The translations under genes and the position numbers were made by a program. A stretch of 52,582 nucleotides of DNA from Halomonas gemina (GTDB lineage: Bacteria > Pseudomonadota > Gammaproteobacteria > Pseudomonadales > Halomonadaceae), in the NCBI RefSeq assembly GCF_023554995.1, contig NZ_JAMJPK010000012.1, forward strand, positions 1 to 52,582, given 5' to 3'. Each line of letters begins with the position of its first letter. Position 1 is the first letter of the stretch. The notes under the pieces are model-generated. The model did no database searches. It saw nothing but the letters and a program-made list of their open reading frames with translations, and was not told where the DNA came from. Shown here one piece after another: positions 25,262 through 34,093 of the stretch.

Positions 25262-26365
25262 ATGAGCAGCCACCTTCTACGCAAAATTAATAAAACATTC
25301 TTTTCCTGCATCTTACTTTCAGTAATCGCACTACACCCATCCCCCGCTCTCTCTGACATTGTGATTGGCTCATGGAACATACAGAACCTTGGTTGGAACA
25401 ACAACAAGCGCTTCGACAAGGTTGCTCATGTCGCAAACCACTTTGATTTTCTAGCAATCCAGGAGTTGATGAATGTGGCGGCCTTGGAACGCCTAGAAAA
25501 AAAGGTTGAATCGATCTCTGACGAGCCTTGGTCATCTATCGCGAGTAACGCCGTTGGTCGCTCCTCATATCGCGAGCACTATGCCTTTCTGTGGCGCGAT
25601 AGCGCCGTCGAGTACGTCGACGGCGCTGTGGTGTTTTTTGATGGTGATGACACCTTCGCCCGTGAGCCCTACTCGGCTAAATTTCGTAGCTTACGCAGCA
25701 GACAAGATTTTGTCGTGGCTAACATCCATGTGGTTTACGGTAGCAGCGTCACCGACAGGATCCCAGAGATCACCGCGCTTGCTGACTACTGGGAATGGCT
25801 TGGTGAAACTTATCCGAATACACCACGCTTGTTAATGGGTGACTTCAACCTTCACCCTCACCATGACGCTTGGGATCCCTTACGCACTCATGGCGCGATT
25901 CCTGCCATAACTCAAGGTTCCACGACACTGAGTCTCTCAGACGGTCATTATACCAATCTTTACGATAATATGTGGAAAATCAGGGGCAGACTCCAGGTCT
26001 CTGAACGAGGGGTTATCGAATTCCCTGGACTCTTTAACATCGACCATATGAGGGCAAGAGAAGTTGTATCGGATCACGCTCCCATTTATCTTTCTCTCGG
26101 TAATGCAGAGATAGCTTTGACACCGTTCGGGCCTATCAATATCTACAACTCACTACCTGCTGCTAATGATCCAGTGGACTGTGTGGACCTGAACACCAGC
26201 AGACTCGAGACACTACAAGTTTTACCACACATAGGCCCATTAAGGGCTCAAGCCATTATCGATGGTCGCCCTTGGGATCATCCTGAACAACTTCAACGAA
26301 TCTCGGGACTTGGGGGCGAACGAGTGAATGATATCGTGCTTAGTGGTTTAGCATGTGATCAATAA
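25262..26365 (+). CDS. Secreted endonuclease/exonuclease/phosphatase-fold protein with HhH domain (paralogue 2)
   Basis: A 367-residue paralogue of the protein at 19202, with the same order of parts: signal peptide (residues 1-30, ending ALSD), IVIGSWNIQNLGWNN, AIQELMNV with the metal Glu, LLMGDFNLHP, YDNMW, SDHAPIYL and a C-terminal HhH pair (LPHIGPLRAQAIIDGRPW, SGLGGERVNDIV). Exported DNase is the likely role. It is less GC-rich than its paralogue and more diverged in the linker, so the two are probably old duplicates or separate acquisitions. Both point the same way and bracket umuDC and the OLD gene. Confidence 0.85.
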   Translation: MSSHLLRKINKTFFSCILLSVIALHPSPALSDIVIGSWNIQNLGWNNNKRFDKVAHVANHFDFLAIQELMNVAALERLEKKVESISDEPWSSIASNAVGRSSYREHYAFLWRDSAVEYVDGAVVFFDGDDTFAREPYSAKFRSLRSRQDFVVANIHVVYGSSVTDRIPEITALADYWEWLGETYPNTPRLLMGDFNLHPHHDAWDPLRTHGAIPAITQGSTTLSLSDGHYTNLYDNMWKIRGRLQVSERGVIEFPGLFNIDHMRAREVVSDHAPIYLSLGNAEIALTPFGPINIYNSLPAANDPVDCVDLNTSRLETLQVLPHIGPLRAQAIIDGRPWDHPEQLQRISGLGGERVNDIVLSGLACDQ

Positions 26366-26401
26366 TGGTTCTTCGCGTTGGGTGAGGACTTCGACTCTTG
26401 C

Positions 26402-26438
26402 GTAAAAAAATAGCGCCGGTGGGATATACCGGCGCCAA
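26402..26438 (-). terminator. Rho-independent terminator of the AhpD-like gene
   Basis: GCGCCGGT and ACCGGCGC form an eight-base GC-rich stem around GGGATAT. On the minus strand it is followed by seven T. It lies just after the stop of the minus-strand gene at 26448. Confidence 0.85.
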
Positions 26439-26447
26439 TAGATTTGA

Positions 26448-26843
26448 TTACTCGGTCGTGCCGAACATCTCATCGAATTCGCTCTTAAACGCCTCTAGGT
26501 CATACTGCATGCCGTTCAAAACCGTGCTCCAGTGCCTCACTTGCGCGGCCGCCGCCACTGCTTCACGGATTTCCTCATCAGTCGCTCCCTCAGCCCGAGC
26601 CCTCTCGGTATGAGCATAGGAGCAATACGAGCATGGAATCTGGGCGGCGACGGCGAGACTAATTAGCTCCCGTGTCTTGGCATCGAGAACCGCCTCCTCA
26701 CTTTGGAGGGCGCTTCTCGCTTCGAGCGCCGATTGGAGGCCGTGCGAGGGATAGGTTTCACTGAAAAATTTCGGTGCTTCTTGGGCGACAGCGAAGCCGG
26801 ATATGCCTAGCATGAGTGCGCTAGCCAACAGAAAAGTCTTCAT
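26448..26843 (-). CDS. Exported carboxymuconolactone decarboxylase/AhpD-like protein
   Basis: A 131-residue protein with a Sec signal peptide from the ATG at 26843 (MKTFLLASALMLGISGFAVA) and an AhpD-fold helical domain. The redox/active-site motif PCSYCSYAH (CxxC plus His) is near residue 75, followed by ARAEGATDEEIREAV, typical of the family. AhpD-like proteins reduce peroxide or disulphides; export to the periplasm is less common and suggests an envelope redox role. The upstream AGGAG fits this start rather than the longer frame from 26912. Confidence 0.85.
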   Translation of the reverse strand: MKTFLLASALMLGISGFAVAQEAPKFFSETYPSHGLQSALEARSALQSEEAVLDAKTRELISLAVAAQIPCSYCSYAHTERARAEGATDEEIREAVAAAAQVRHWSTVLNGMQYDLEAFKSEFDEMFGTTE

Positions 26844-26989
26844 CAGAAATCTCCTGGTCGCAAACGCGGCAATTGCCGCTTCCTTAGTATAGGAAGTAGC
26901 CCTTCGATTCACCTTGAATGTTTTAGCTTATTTATCGCTGGGTATAGAATCCCCCCCACTGACTGGTCCAAGGTATGACCTCCACATAG

Positions 26990-27624
26990 GCAAGAGGTAC
27001 GACACCGACGGCATCCAGATTCTGCCCCCCGGCCTTGGCCTGAAAGCTCCATGGATTCTCAAGGACCAGCACCTGGATACGTCTCTGTGTCTCACCACCG
27101 CCTCAACCTCTCTCGAGGCCGAGAGAAGTTACCTTGCCCTGAGTGGGGCAAAGCCTGCCCGGACCACGACTTTTCAGACAAGACCTGGACGGCATCTGAA
27201 CTTCTTCCAGCACCACTGTTACCTGCACGCCCGGGTGTCCCGCACCAAGTGCCCCGAGCATGGCGTCAAGCGCATCGAGGTGCCCTGGACGCGGCCTGGC
27301 AGCGACTTCACCTTGCTGTTCGATCAGGCGGCCATGTCGCTCGTCAAAGTAATGCCGGTGCTGGTCGCCTCCCGCCCGGCAGCTGGAGATCTCTGACAAG
27401 CGCCTGTGGCGCATCGTGACGTGGTCCGCATGCTTGGCAAGTTGGACCTGACGGACGTGACTGCTGTCGGCGTGGAAGAAACGGCCTCACGACGGGGTCA
27501 ACGCTATGTCACGGAGTTCCTCGACATGCAGCGTCATCAGGAGCCGATCATCATCGCCATACCGGGGCATGGCAAGGCCGCCATCACGGCCTTCAGCGCC
27601 GTTCTGGCGGAGCATGGCGGGTGA
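26990..27624 (+). pseudogene. ISL3-family transposase remnant
   Basis: Spread over three frames, the plus strand encodes LGLKAPWILKDQHLD, then the zinc-ribbon region LPCPEWGKACPDHDF, then RHLNFFQHHCYLHARV, VSRTKCPEHGVKRIEVPWTR and PGSDFTLLFDQAAMSLVKVM. A final piece, TDVTAVGVEETASRRGQRYV, holds the first catalytic Asp region. All are in the ISL3 order. At least two frameshifts and loss of the C-terminal half make it inactive. Confidence 0.8.
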
Positions 27625-27795
27625 CCTTATTCTTGTTCGGGTGCTCAGGCTGGGCGAACGAGATCTGCTTCATCGGGTGGCTTTGTCATCGGGTGATGGA
27701 CAGGTCAGATCCTACCCCGCCGATGGCTGGCAGGCAGCACTGGCGGAATTTGTGCAGCGTTTCCAAAAAGTCATCTTCCTGCTAAGTTTAGGAAC

Positions 27796-27984
27796 ATGAA
27801 CAGTTTAATAAAACGCCAGCGTGCTCCAGGACGCTGGATACCAATTGCATTCTATGGCCTCATCGTCTTAGGTTGGCTCGGTGAAGGTATCGCAGCTCAG
27901 TCTATTGACCTGCTTTGGCTCGTCATCTGGACATTCCCTGCCCCTGCCCTGTACATCTGGCGATTGCGCTGGACTTCGCAATGA
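27796..27984 (+). CDS. Small membrane protein coupled to the CruF-like gene
   Basis: A 62-residue protein with two hydrophobic segments (PIAFYGLIVLGWLGEGI and IDLLWLVIWTFPAPALYIW) after a basic N-terminus. Its TGA overlaps the ATG of the next gene by four bases (ATGA), so the two are translationally coupled. No family name is recognised; a partner of the carotenoid-type membrane enzyme is likely. Confidence 0.65.
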   Translation: MNSLIKRQRAPGRWIPIAFYGLIVLGWLGEGIAAQSIDLLWLVIWTFPAPALYIWRLRWTSQ

Positions 27985-28610
27985 CTCCCGACTTTTACCG
28001 ATTCCTCATCACCGGCATTGCGTTGAGTTTACTAGTGCTCGCCTTCTTCTTATGGCGATTCGGCCTGGCAAGAACGTTGGTGTTCATCGTCGTCGCTGGC
28101 ATTTTTCCAGCGACCATGGACTTCATCTCGTCTTTCATGGTGAGCAACTACGAGTATCCTGGGCAGTCACAACTCTGGGTGTTCACTTATATCTTCTTCG
28201 GCTGGATGGCCGTTTGCGGAACCTGCCTGCTGGTTGCCGAAGGCATCCTGGCACGAAACACCGAGGACGTTTTGACGGCGCCTCACCTGAGATGGCAAGT
28301 GCCGCTTGTCTCTGCCATCATTGCAGTGCTACTTGACCTCTTCATCGACCCCATTGCGGTTGCTGCGGGATATTGGGTTTGGTTCGCGCCGGCGAACCTT
28401 TACTATGAGATCCCGTTACTGAACTTCGTTGGCTGGTTCGTCTTGATGTTCCTGTCTCCGTTGGCGTGGATTGAAATCTCTCGTCGATTGGCTTGGAGCG
28501 CAGGACGCATGGTCATGGCCTCCCTGGCATTCCTTCCGATCCTGTTTGTAGCTTCGATCCTCATGTCGCTTGCGCTCAACGGGGTGATCTACGCCATCGG
28601 TCTGGAGTGA
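27981..28610 (+). CDS. Carotenoid biosynthesis (DUF422/CruF-like) membrane protein
   Basis: A 209-residue polytopic membrane protein with about six to seven spans, beginning MTPDFYRFLITGIALSLLVL. The DUF422 signatures are visible: a GYWVWFAPANLYYEIPLLNF segment after LDLFIDPIAVAAG, then GWFVLMFLSPLAWI. In other bacteria these proteins act in C50 or hydroxylated carotenoid synthesis (CruF-like hydratase). No other carotenoid gene is in the window, so the substrate is uncertain. ATG 27981 follows from the ATGA overlap with the small upstream gene. Confidence 0.75.
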   Translation: MTPDFYRFLITGIALSLLVLAFFLWRFGLARTLVFIVVAGIFPATMDFISSFMVSNYEYPGQSQLWVFTYIFFGWMAVCGTCLLVAEGILARNTEDVLTAPHLRWQVPLVSAIIAVLLDLFIDPIAVAAGYWVWFAPANLYYEIPLLNFVGWFVLMFLSPLAWIEISRRLAWSAGRMVMASLAFLPILFVASILMSLALNGVIYAIGLE

Positions 28611-28797
28611 CCTCAGTGCCAATGATCTTTCTAGCTATTCTTCGCCAGGTGTAGAATTCGCTTTCTAGGCGGGGCATAGGATATAACTACCTCATGGACA
28701 AGAGGCTCGATCGTGGCTCAACGCCTGGGGCAAATTTCACAATCAACAGCAAAGAGCCTGACATCAGGCAGTGACGCTGGGGGGACTGTGTTGCCAC

Positions 28798-29148
28798 CTA
28801 CTGTAAGGCGCGCAGCACTTGAATGCGCTGCAATGTCTGTTCTTCCATACAAGACCAGTAGAACATGTGATCGGCACTCCCGCCTGCATTCAATTCCCGC
28901 TCACAGTACGCGTCGCGTCGCTTCAGCCATGCACGTTGCTCGTCCAGAAGCACCTGGCCGGTTCCACGAGCGTCCGACAATGCTTTCACTTCATTCCAAA
29001 GCTGATTTAATTTCTGGTCAGCGATTTCCCATTTTTGCTTGGCGCAGATGTTAGCATCACGTTGGGTCGAACCGTTGCAATAGGATTGGGCAATGGCTGA
29101 CGCCGGATTCAGGAAAACTGCAACTAAGATGAATAAAAGTAGCCTCAT
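28798..29148 (-). CDS. LprI-type lysozyme-inhibitor-like exported protein
   Basis: A 116-residue protein with a signal peptide (MRLLLFILVAVFLNPASAIA) and a DUF1311/LprI domain. Four spaced Cys are visible: CNGSTQRDANICAKQ and YCEREL...YWSCMEEQ, with the helical signature QKLNQLWNEVKAL and DEQRAWLKRRDAYC. LprI-type proteins inhibit lysozyme or act in the envelope. ATG 29148 has GGAGATGG upstream. Confidence 0.8.
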   Translation of the reverse strand: MRLLLFILVAVFLNPASAIAQSYCNGSTQRDANICAKQKWEIADQKLNQLWNEVKALSDARGTGQVLLDEQRAWLKRRDAYCERELNAGGSADHMFYWSCMEEQTLQRIQVLRALQ

Positions 29149-29326
29149 GGCCAACCACCATCTCCGGATTAATGGAAGTAAACATCCTCCGCCATAACTG
29201 GGGGCTTACCTTATTTATTTAGAGTCCGTTTTCCCTTCGGGAGCCACACCGCTAGCTCATACACGATGTAACTCTGCAAAGGGAGACGAGCGTACCGACA
29301 CCTTCGCCGGTTTGCTGCTTGCCTGC

Positions 29327-29761
29327 TCACGATTCCCCGGCTTGCAATTGGCTGAGAACCTCCAGCATCGCTGGAGAAGTATCAGTGTGATGATGAATCA
29401 TCTTCCAGGTTCCGGCTTCTTGCTGATAGAGGTTCGTGACGCGGTGATCGATGCTGGTCTGATGCCCGCCCATTGTAAGCTCTCCCCGCTCGACACCTAC
29501 TTCATAGACCACATCCCCAGCGACCTGGATCAGTTGATCGTGAAGCTCAATATTGCCGCCTGAAGCGAGGTGGGATACTTGCTCAAACGATTCCCTGATC
29601 GCATCCCAACCAACGTGCCGACCGCCAACCGGATGCATGGCCGTCACCTCCGCGCTATGAGACCATATATCCGCCAAAGAACTGGCATCTCCATTCGCCA
29701 TGCGATTCAATGCCACGTAGAAATCTTCTGATGCTTTACGAACCTCGTCTTTCGCGCTCAT
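29327..29761 (-). CDS. NTF2-fold (SnoaL-like/YybH) protein
   Basis: A 144-residue NTF2-superfamily protein: an N-terminal helix (VRKASEDFYVALNRMANGD), LADIWSHSAEVTAMHPVGG, RHVGWDAIRESFEQV, and a closing WKMIHHHTDTSPAM with His-rich pocket residues. The WSHS...HPVGGR pattern is that of the YybH/ketosteroid-isomerase-like group. It is monocistronic and starts after an AAGGAA site. It is the second of three NTF2-fold genes in this window (14294, 29327, 48282). Confidence 0.85.
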   Translation of the reverse strand: MSAKDEVRKASEDFYVALNRMANGDASSLADIWSHSAEVTAMHPVGGRHVGWDAIRESFEQVSHLASGGNIELHDQLIQVAGDVVYEVGVERGELTMGGHQTSIDHRVTNLYQQEAGTWKMIHHHTDTSPAMLEVLSQLQAGES

Positions 29762-29839
29762 GTTGGCTTTCCTTGTTGAAGACCAAGCTAATGTTGTATT
29801 TGGCAGTACATTGATATTATCTTCGCTTCTATTGTTATG

Positions 29840-30356
29840 CTTCGCACCCTATCTGCCAACACGAGAGTCAGGGGCATCCTTCCCTTCTCCCAAGTTCTTC
29901 CACGTTCCAGTATAGCCGCATCGCCGTATCCCAGCTCGTCGTCAGTCCCTACCGGGTAGCTTGCCATGGTGACATCGGCCACATTGGCCGAGGTCGTAAC
30001 AACACTGTGAGTCAGTCCAGTGGCCGAATCGACGCCGATATGGGCCTTCAGGCCGAAGTACCACTGGTTCCGCTTATTTGGTCTGCTTCATCTCCCGATC
30101 ACGCTGCTTGGCCTTGTTCTTGGTGGAAGGTGCGACCGCCACGATGGTGGCGTCGACGATGGTGCCCTCGCGCATGAACAGCCCCTTCTCGGCCAACTGG
30201 GCATTGATCTCCTCGAAGAGCCGCTGGTCCTGGGCATGCATCTCCAGCAGGTGGCGGAAACGCAGCAGCATGGTCGCGTCCGGCACGCTCTCGACAGCCA
30301 GGTTGCGCATCGTCTGGCTGTTGTAGATGGTATCTAGGGCCTTCTTCTGGCACAAG
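29840..30356 (-). pseudogene. IS5-family transposase remnant (copy A)
   Basis: Contains, across frames, DTIYNSQTMRNLAVESVPDA, LLRFRHLLEMHAQDQRLFEE, the catalytic EGTIVDATIVAVAPSTKNK, and QWYFGLKAHIGVDSATGLTH, then a C-terminal part with DAAILERGRTWEK. A frameshift after KQTK (about 30,074) and further decay stop it from being functional. It is a homologue of the remnants at 38030 and 41690. Confidence 0.8.
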
Positions 30357-30583
30357 AAACCTTCACGGCCGGTGATCGTCTTCTTGTGCTGGTGCTCTGC
30401 CTAAGCGACCTAGATCTTCTTCACGGCAGATCGTGCCAGGTAGTGACGAACAATTCATTTATCCTCCGTGGCCAGCCACAAGGTAGCTGGAGAGACGGAA
30501 TTATGCCGCATTTCCTTAAGAAAGTGAAAATCACACTTGAAGACCAAGTTTTTTTATTCAATACTCCCTGATAGATCCTGCTT
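30357..30583. other. IS-border and intergenic DNA
   Basis: Between the IS5 remnant and the aldolase stop no gene is recognised. The part near 30,480-30,570 becomes AT-rich and is likely the 3' flank of the dctPQM-rraA operon. Confidence 0.3.
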
Positions 30584-31252
30584 TTAAGTTTGACGGTTGA
30601 CGCGCTCGATGAGTGAAGTAGCACCACTAATATCGGGAAGGCACTCCCCCTGAGATAACCGAGAAAGAACCTCTTCTTCTTCTTCCTGAAGCTCGATTGC
30701 ATGAACGGCAACAGTTTCGATCTCATCACAAGACAGAACCAGAACACCACTTTCATCGGCAAGTATGGCGTCTCCCGGCTGAACGACCACGTCACCTACG
30801 CTGATTGGCACATTCATAGAGCCTCCTTGACCAGATAGCTTGGTGGTTAAAGCGGATACACCCCGGCTCCAAACGGGGAAGGAAAGCTTGCGAATGGATT
30901 CAGCGTCGGTGGCCATACCGTCAATTACCACGCCGGCAAGGCCCAATTCCTTTGCGACATGAGTTAAAACTCCTCCCCAGCAAGCATGCCGTTTATCGCC
31001 TTGACGGTCGATGATAAGAACATCTCCCGGTCTGACCAGCCGCATTGCATGGTTGAGAAGCGTGCCATCGGTGGGAGGTAGTGACAAGGTGATAGCAGTA
31101 CCGACAATACGTGTCTTTGAAAGTACAGAGCGAATATTTGGATCAATGAATCCGGATTCTCGAAAATGACCTATAGTAGCAGTCTCGCAACTCGAGAGTA
31201 TTTCTTTTAATTTTTCATCAACTGGCTTAGGCATTGAGGCTATAGAATACAT
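30584..31252 (-). CDS. RraA-like / HMG-CHA aldolase family protein
   Basis: A 222-residue protein of the RraA/menG-like fold, which includes RNase E regulator RraA and the metal-dependent aldolases of 4-hydroxy-4-carboxy-2-oxoadipate type. Visible motifs: GTAITLSLPPTDGTLLNHAM, GDVLIIDRQGDKRHACWGG with the family GG, and GVVIDGMATDAESIRKL, where Asp residues bind metal or substrate. A VQPGDAILADESGVLVL segment follows. Being last in the dctPQM operon, 22 bp after dctM, a catabolic aldolase/decarboxylase acting on the imported compound is more likely than RNase E regulation. Confidence 0.85.
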   Translation of the reverse strand: MYSIASMPKPVDEKLKEILSSCETATIGHFRESGFIDPNIRSVLSKTRIVGTAITLSLPPTDGTLLNHAMRLVRPGDVLIIDRQGDKRHACWGGVLTHVAKELGLAGVVIDGMATDAESIRKLSFPVWSRGVSALTTKLSGQGGSMNVPISVGDVVVQPGDAILADESGVLVLSCDEIETVAVHAIELQEEEEEVLSRLSQGECLPDISGATSLIERVNRQT

Positions 31253-31274
31253 AAAAATATCCTTTGGGAAATAG

Positions 31275-32579
31275 TTATATGAAACTCGGCAGGTAAGTTA
31301 CTAACCACGGAAACCAGAACAACACAAGCATGCCAAAAAGGAAGCAAAAGACTATTGGCCAGCCTGCGGCATAGATTGTCTGCATAGGTACTGATGGAGC
31401 CCCTCCTTTAACTGCGAACAGATTATAGCCAAACGGAGGTGTCAAACTACCAACCGAAATTATAATGAGAAAAAGTGTCCAAAACCAGATTGGATCAAAG
31501 CCATAGACCTTTACTAATGGCGCATAAATAGGAATAACCACCATCATAAAAGCGATTTGATCAATAAACATACAGGCAAATAGAGGAATCAACATCAGAA
31601 GTAGTAGCATCCACGTAGGCTCAAAATTTAAATTAGTTGCTGCTTCGACCAAACCCGTCGTGACGCCGGAGAAAGAGAGTAGCTGACTAAACAGTTTCGA
31701 GCATGCTAGAATTGTAATAATCATGCAGCTAATTGCCAAAGATGAAAGAACAGCTTCTCTCACCATCTCCATGGTAAAACGACGATAGTAAAAGGAAACG
31801 AGTATAGCGCCGAGCACACCTGTGGCTGCTGACTCTGACGGGGTAGCCACTCCAAGCAAAATTAGACCAAGTACTGAGAAGATGATGATGCTGAATGGTG
31901 CCATGTTGAGCAAGGCTTTAGCTCGCTCGCGGATTGTACCTCCACCGCCCTCATCCTTAACGGGTGCTAAAGAGGGATTCAATTTCATTCTTACCATTAC
32001 GTAAATGAGAAATAATCCTGCAAAGAGAATTCCGGGGATAATACCCGCGATCAATAATCGAGCGATAGAAACATCTATCATTGAGCCTATGATGACGACT
32101 AACAAACTGGGAGGAATTATAGGCGCAAGACTAGCTCCGCCCAAGATCAGACCAATTGACAATCGGTCATCGTAACCCCTCTCTTGCATAGTTGGTAAAG
32201 CTGAGCGGCTGAGCATGGCGGTGACGGCCAGAGCTGATCCCGATAGTGCACCAAACAGTGTGGATAGGGCAACCACAAAGTAATACAGGCGACCCTTTAC
32301 CTGACCCATCAATGTATCTAATGAGTCGAAAATAACATCTATTGAGCCCGAACGAAACAACAGCTCCCCCATCAGCACAAAGAGTGCAATAGTAGTTAGG
32401 GTCTGTGAGGTAAGAGTACTGTAGATGCTATTGGCAAAAAGTCCGAATCCAGCAGGGCCCATCAACCATAGGATACCTACAACGTTAATGGTCAAAAACG
32501 CCACAAATATCGGGACCCCCATGGCGAAAAGAACCATCAACATGAAGATAGCAATACCCAAAGTAGTGTACCATTCCAT
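31275..32579 (-). CDS. dctM: TRAP transporter large permease (DctM)
   Basis: A 434-residue inner-membrane protein with about 12 spans. DctM hallmarks: a GVPIFVAFLTINVVGIL N-terminus, FVLMGELLFRSGS, FGALSGSALAVTAMLSRSAL, and LGGASLAPIIPPSLLVVIIG. C-terminal PPFGYNLFAVKG is also typical. It forms the Na+-driven transport channel with DctQ and takes substrate from DctP. Its start lies 18 bp after dctQ. Confidence 0.95.
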   Translation of the reverse strand: MEWYTTLGIAIFMLMVLFAMGVPIFVAFLTINVVGILWLMGPAGFGLFANSIYSTLTSQTLTTIALFVLMGELLFRSGSIDVIFDSLDTLMGQVKGRLYYFVVALSTLFGALSGSALAVTAMLSRSALPTMQERGYDDRLSIGLILGGASLAPIIPPSLLVVIIGSMIDVSIARLLIAGIIPGILFAGLFLIYVMVRMKLNPSLAPVKDEGGGGTIRERAKALLNMAPFSIIIFSVLGLILLGVATPSESAATGVLGAILVSFYYRRFTMEMVREAVLSSLAISCMIITILACSKLFSQLLSFSGVTTGLVEAATNLNFEPTWMLLLLMLIPLFACMFIDQIAFMMVVIPIYAPLVKVYGFDPIWFWTLFLIIISVGSLTPPFGYNLFAVKGGAPSVPMQTIYAAGWPIVFCFLFGMLVLFWFPWLVTYLPSFI

Positions 32580-32597
32580 TGCCTAGGCCTCCTTTTC

Positions 32598-33098
32598 TTA
32601 GGTATTATTTTTGTCAACAGCAGGTGCGGGGAAGAAAGCATGTCGCAGAAAGTGGAATGAAGTATTTATGAAGGCGTAGCAAATAAAACTTGATAACCAG
32701 TATTTAGGCACATTTATCCCCATGGCTGTTGTAGTGCCACTTCCAATTTGGCGAAGAGTCTCGTCAACAACGATCCAAACAGTAATCAGACATACTATTC
32801 CAGCTATCATAACCAGGAAGCGGTCATATTTTACTCGTGCAACTGGTGGCAGCTTCTCAGATAAGATAGTGATGGCAATGTGCCCGTGCGTTCGGGCGAG
32901 TTCGGGCATAGCTAGGCTGACAGATATACAAAGGAAGTACGCGACAAGAGCGTTGGACCAGAGAGTGGGAGAGTTGAAAAAATATCGGGAAACTACTTCA
33001 ATCCAAAAACAAATGACGATGCCAACCAACGTGGCACCGCCAAAGTAGAACCCGAATCGCGTGATATTATCGTGAAGGCTTGCTATCGGGTTTTGCAT
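32598..33098 (-). CDS. dctQ: TRAP transporter small permease (DctQ)
   Basis: A 166-residue four-span membrane protein. Family features: VVSRYFFNSPTLWSNALVAY (the RY/F...W pattern after span 1), ARTHGHIAITIL with conserved His-Gly, and ALGIN-like AMGINVPKYWLSSF near span 4. It lies 8 bp after dctP and upstream of dctM. Confidence 0.9.
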   Translation of the reverse strand: MQNPIASLHDNITRFGFYFGGATLVGIVICFWIEVVSRYFFNSPTLWSNALVAYFLCISVSLAMPELARTHGHIAITILSEKLPPVARVKYDRFLVMIAGIVCLITVWIVVDETLRQIGSGTTTAMGINVPKYWLSSFICYAFINTSFHFLRHAFFPAPAVDKNNT

Positions 33099-33106
33099 AA
33101 GAATTC

Positions 33107-34093
33107 CTAGTCTAAGATTGCAGTCATTTCGTTTTTTATGGCTATTTCGCGCATCGTCTTCACCGCTTCAGGAGACTTGCCTAACCCCAACTGCCAAATA
33201 CCTTCTGTCACGAGAGTGTCGAGCTGTTCTGCGTCACTCTCCTGAAAATGTGTTTCCTGCATACCCTTGTCTTTCAATGACTGCCATTCCTCTTGGGCAA
33301 GCTCATCGAGAATGCCTGCGGTTTCATTTTCCAATTCACTTCCTTGAGTTATCAGTATTTCTTTCTCATCTTCGTTCAAGGCTTCAAAAGCGTTGAGATT
33401 CATAAAGATGTAAGTATATGTTTGACCGAATGTTGGCTTGGTGAAGTAGCCTGCAACTTCGTCCCAGCTCATATCTTCTACCCCATTGAGCCCCCAAGCA
33501 GCTCCGTCGATAACACCACGGTCCATTGCAGAATAAACGTCTCCACTCGACATTAATACTGGTGTTCCTCCGAGACCCTCCGTTGCATTGGTATACGTCG
33601 GACTACCCCGCACTCTGAGACCCTCAAGACCAGGGGTTCCTTCTATTGGTTCCTTTAGAACATATTGGAAACCGCTGCTACCAAGTGGCGGAACAGCCAA
33701 CAGCTTCAGTCCGAGTTCGTTATAATGTTCGTCTATAAATTCCCAGAGTCCAGATTCACGCGTCTTGTCTGGATCAACAAAAACAGCATCCATAGCAGCA
33801 CCTACGCCAGTAGTATCTGTGTGGTACGCACCATGGGTGTAAAGTAGATCATATACGCCGGCAGAGACTGGTTGCAGTTGCTCGAAGGGAGGCACGACTC
33901 CAGGACCATCAAGTGCGATGGTAATATTTCCCTCACTGGCTTCTTCTACCTTGTCGATGTAACGCTGAGCGACTTCTCGAGTGTACGCGGCTGTCAAGTC
34001 ATAACTTGATATCATACTCAGCTCAGTCCCCATAGCTTGCGACATGGGAAGAATTAGCGCAGCCATTGTGGTGAGTTTGATTGCACGATTCAT
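33107..34093 (-). CDS. dctP: TRAP transporter periplasmic substrate-binding protein (DctP-type)
   Basis: A 328-residue exported binding protein with signal peptide MNRAIKLTTMAALILPMSQA. Typical DctP features: a domain starting with SSYDLTAAYTREVAQRYID, the LRVRGSPTYTNATEGLGG hinge with the conserved Arg that pairs with a carboxylate, SSGDVYSAMDRGVIDGAAWG, and a C-terminal long helix. The conserved Arg predicts an organic acid ligand. First gene of the minus-strand operon; the intergenic region to its right holds a strong palindrome at 34560. Confidence 0.9.
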   Translation of the reverse strand: MNRAIKLTTMAALILPMSQAMGTELSMISSYDLTAAYTREVAQRYIDKVEEASEGNITIALDGPGVVPPFEQLQPVSAGVYDLLYTHGAYHTDTTGVGAAMDAVFVDPDKTRESGLWEFIDEHYNELGLKLLAVPPLGSSGFQYVLKEPIEGTPGLEGLRVRGSPTYTNATEGLGGTPVLMSSGDVYSAMDRGVIDGAAWGLNGVEDMSWDEVAGYFTKPTFGQTYTYIFMNLNAFEALNEDEKEILITQGSELENETAGILDELAQEEWQSLKDKGMQETHFQESDAEQLDTLVTEGIWQLGLGKSPEAVKTMREIAIKNEMTAILD

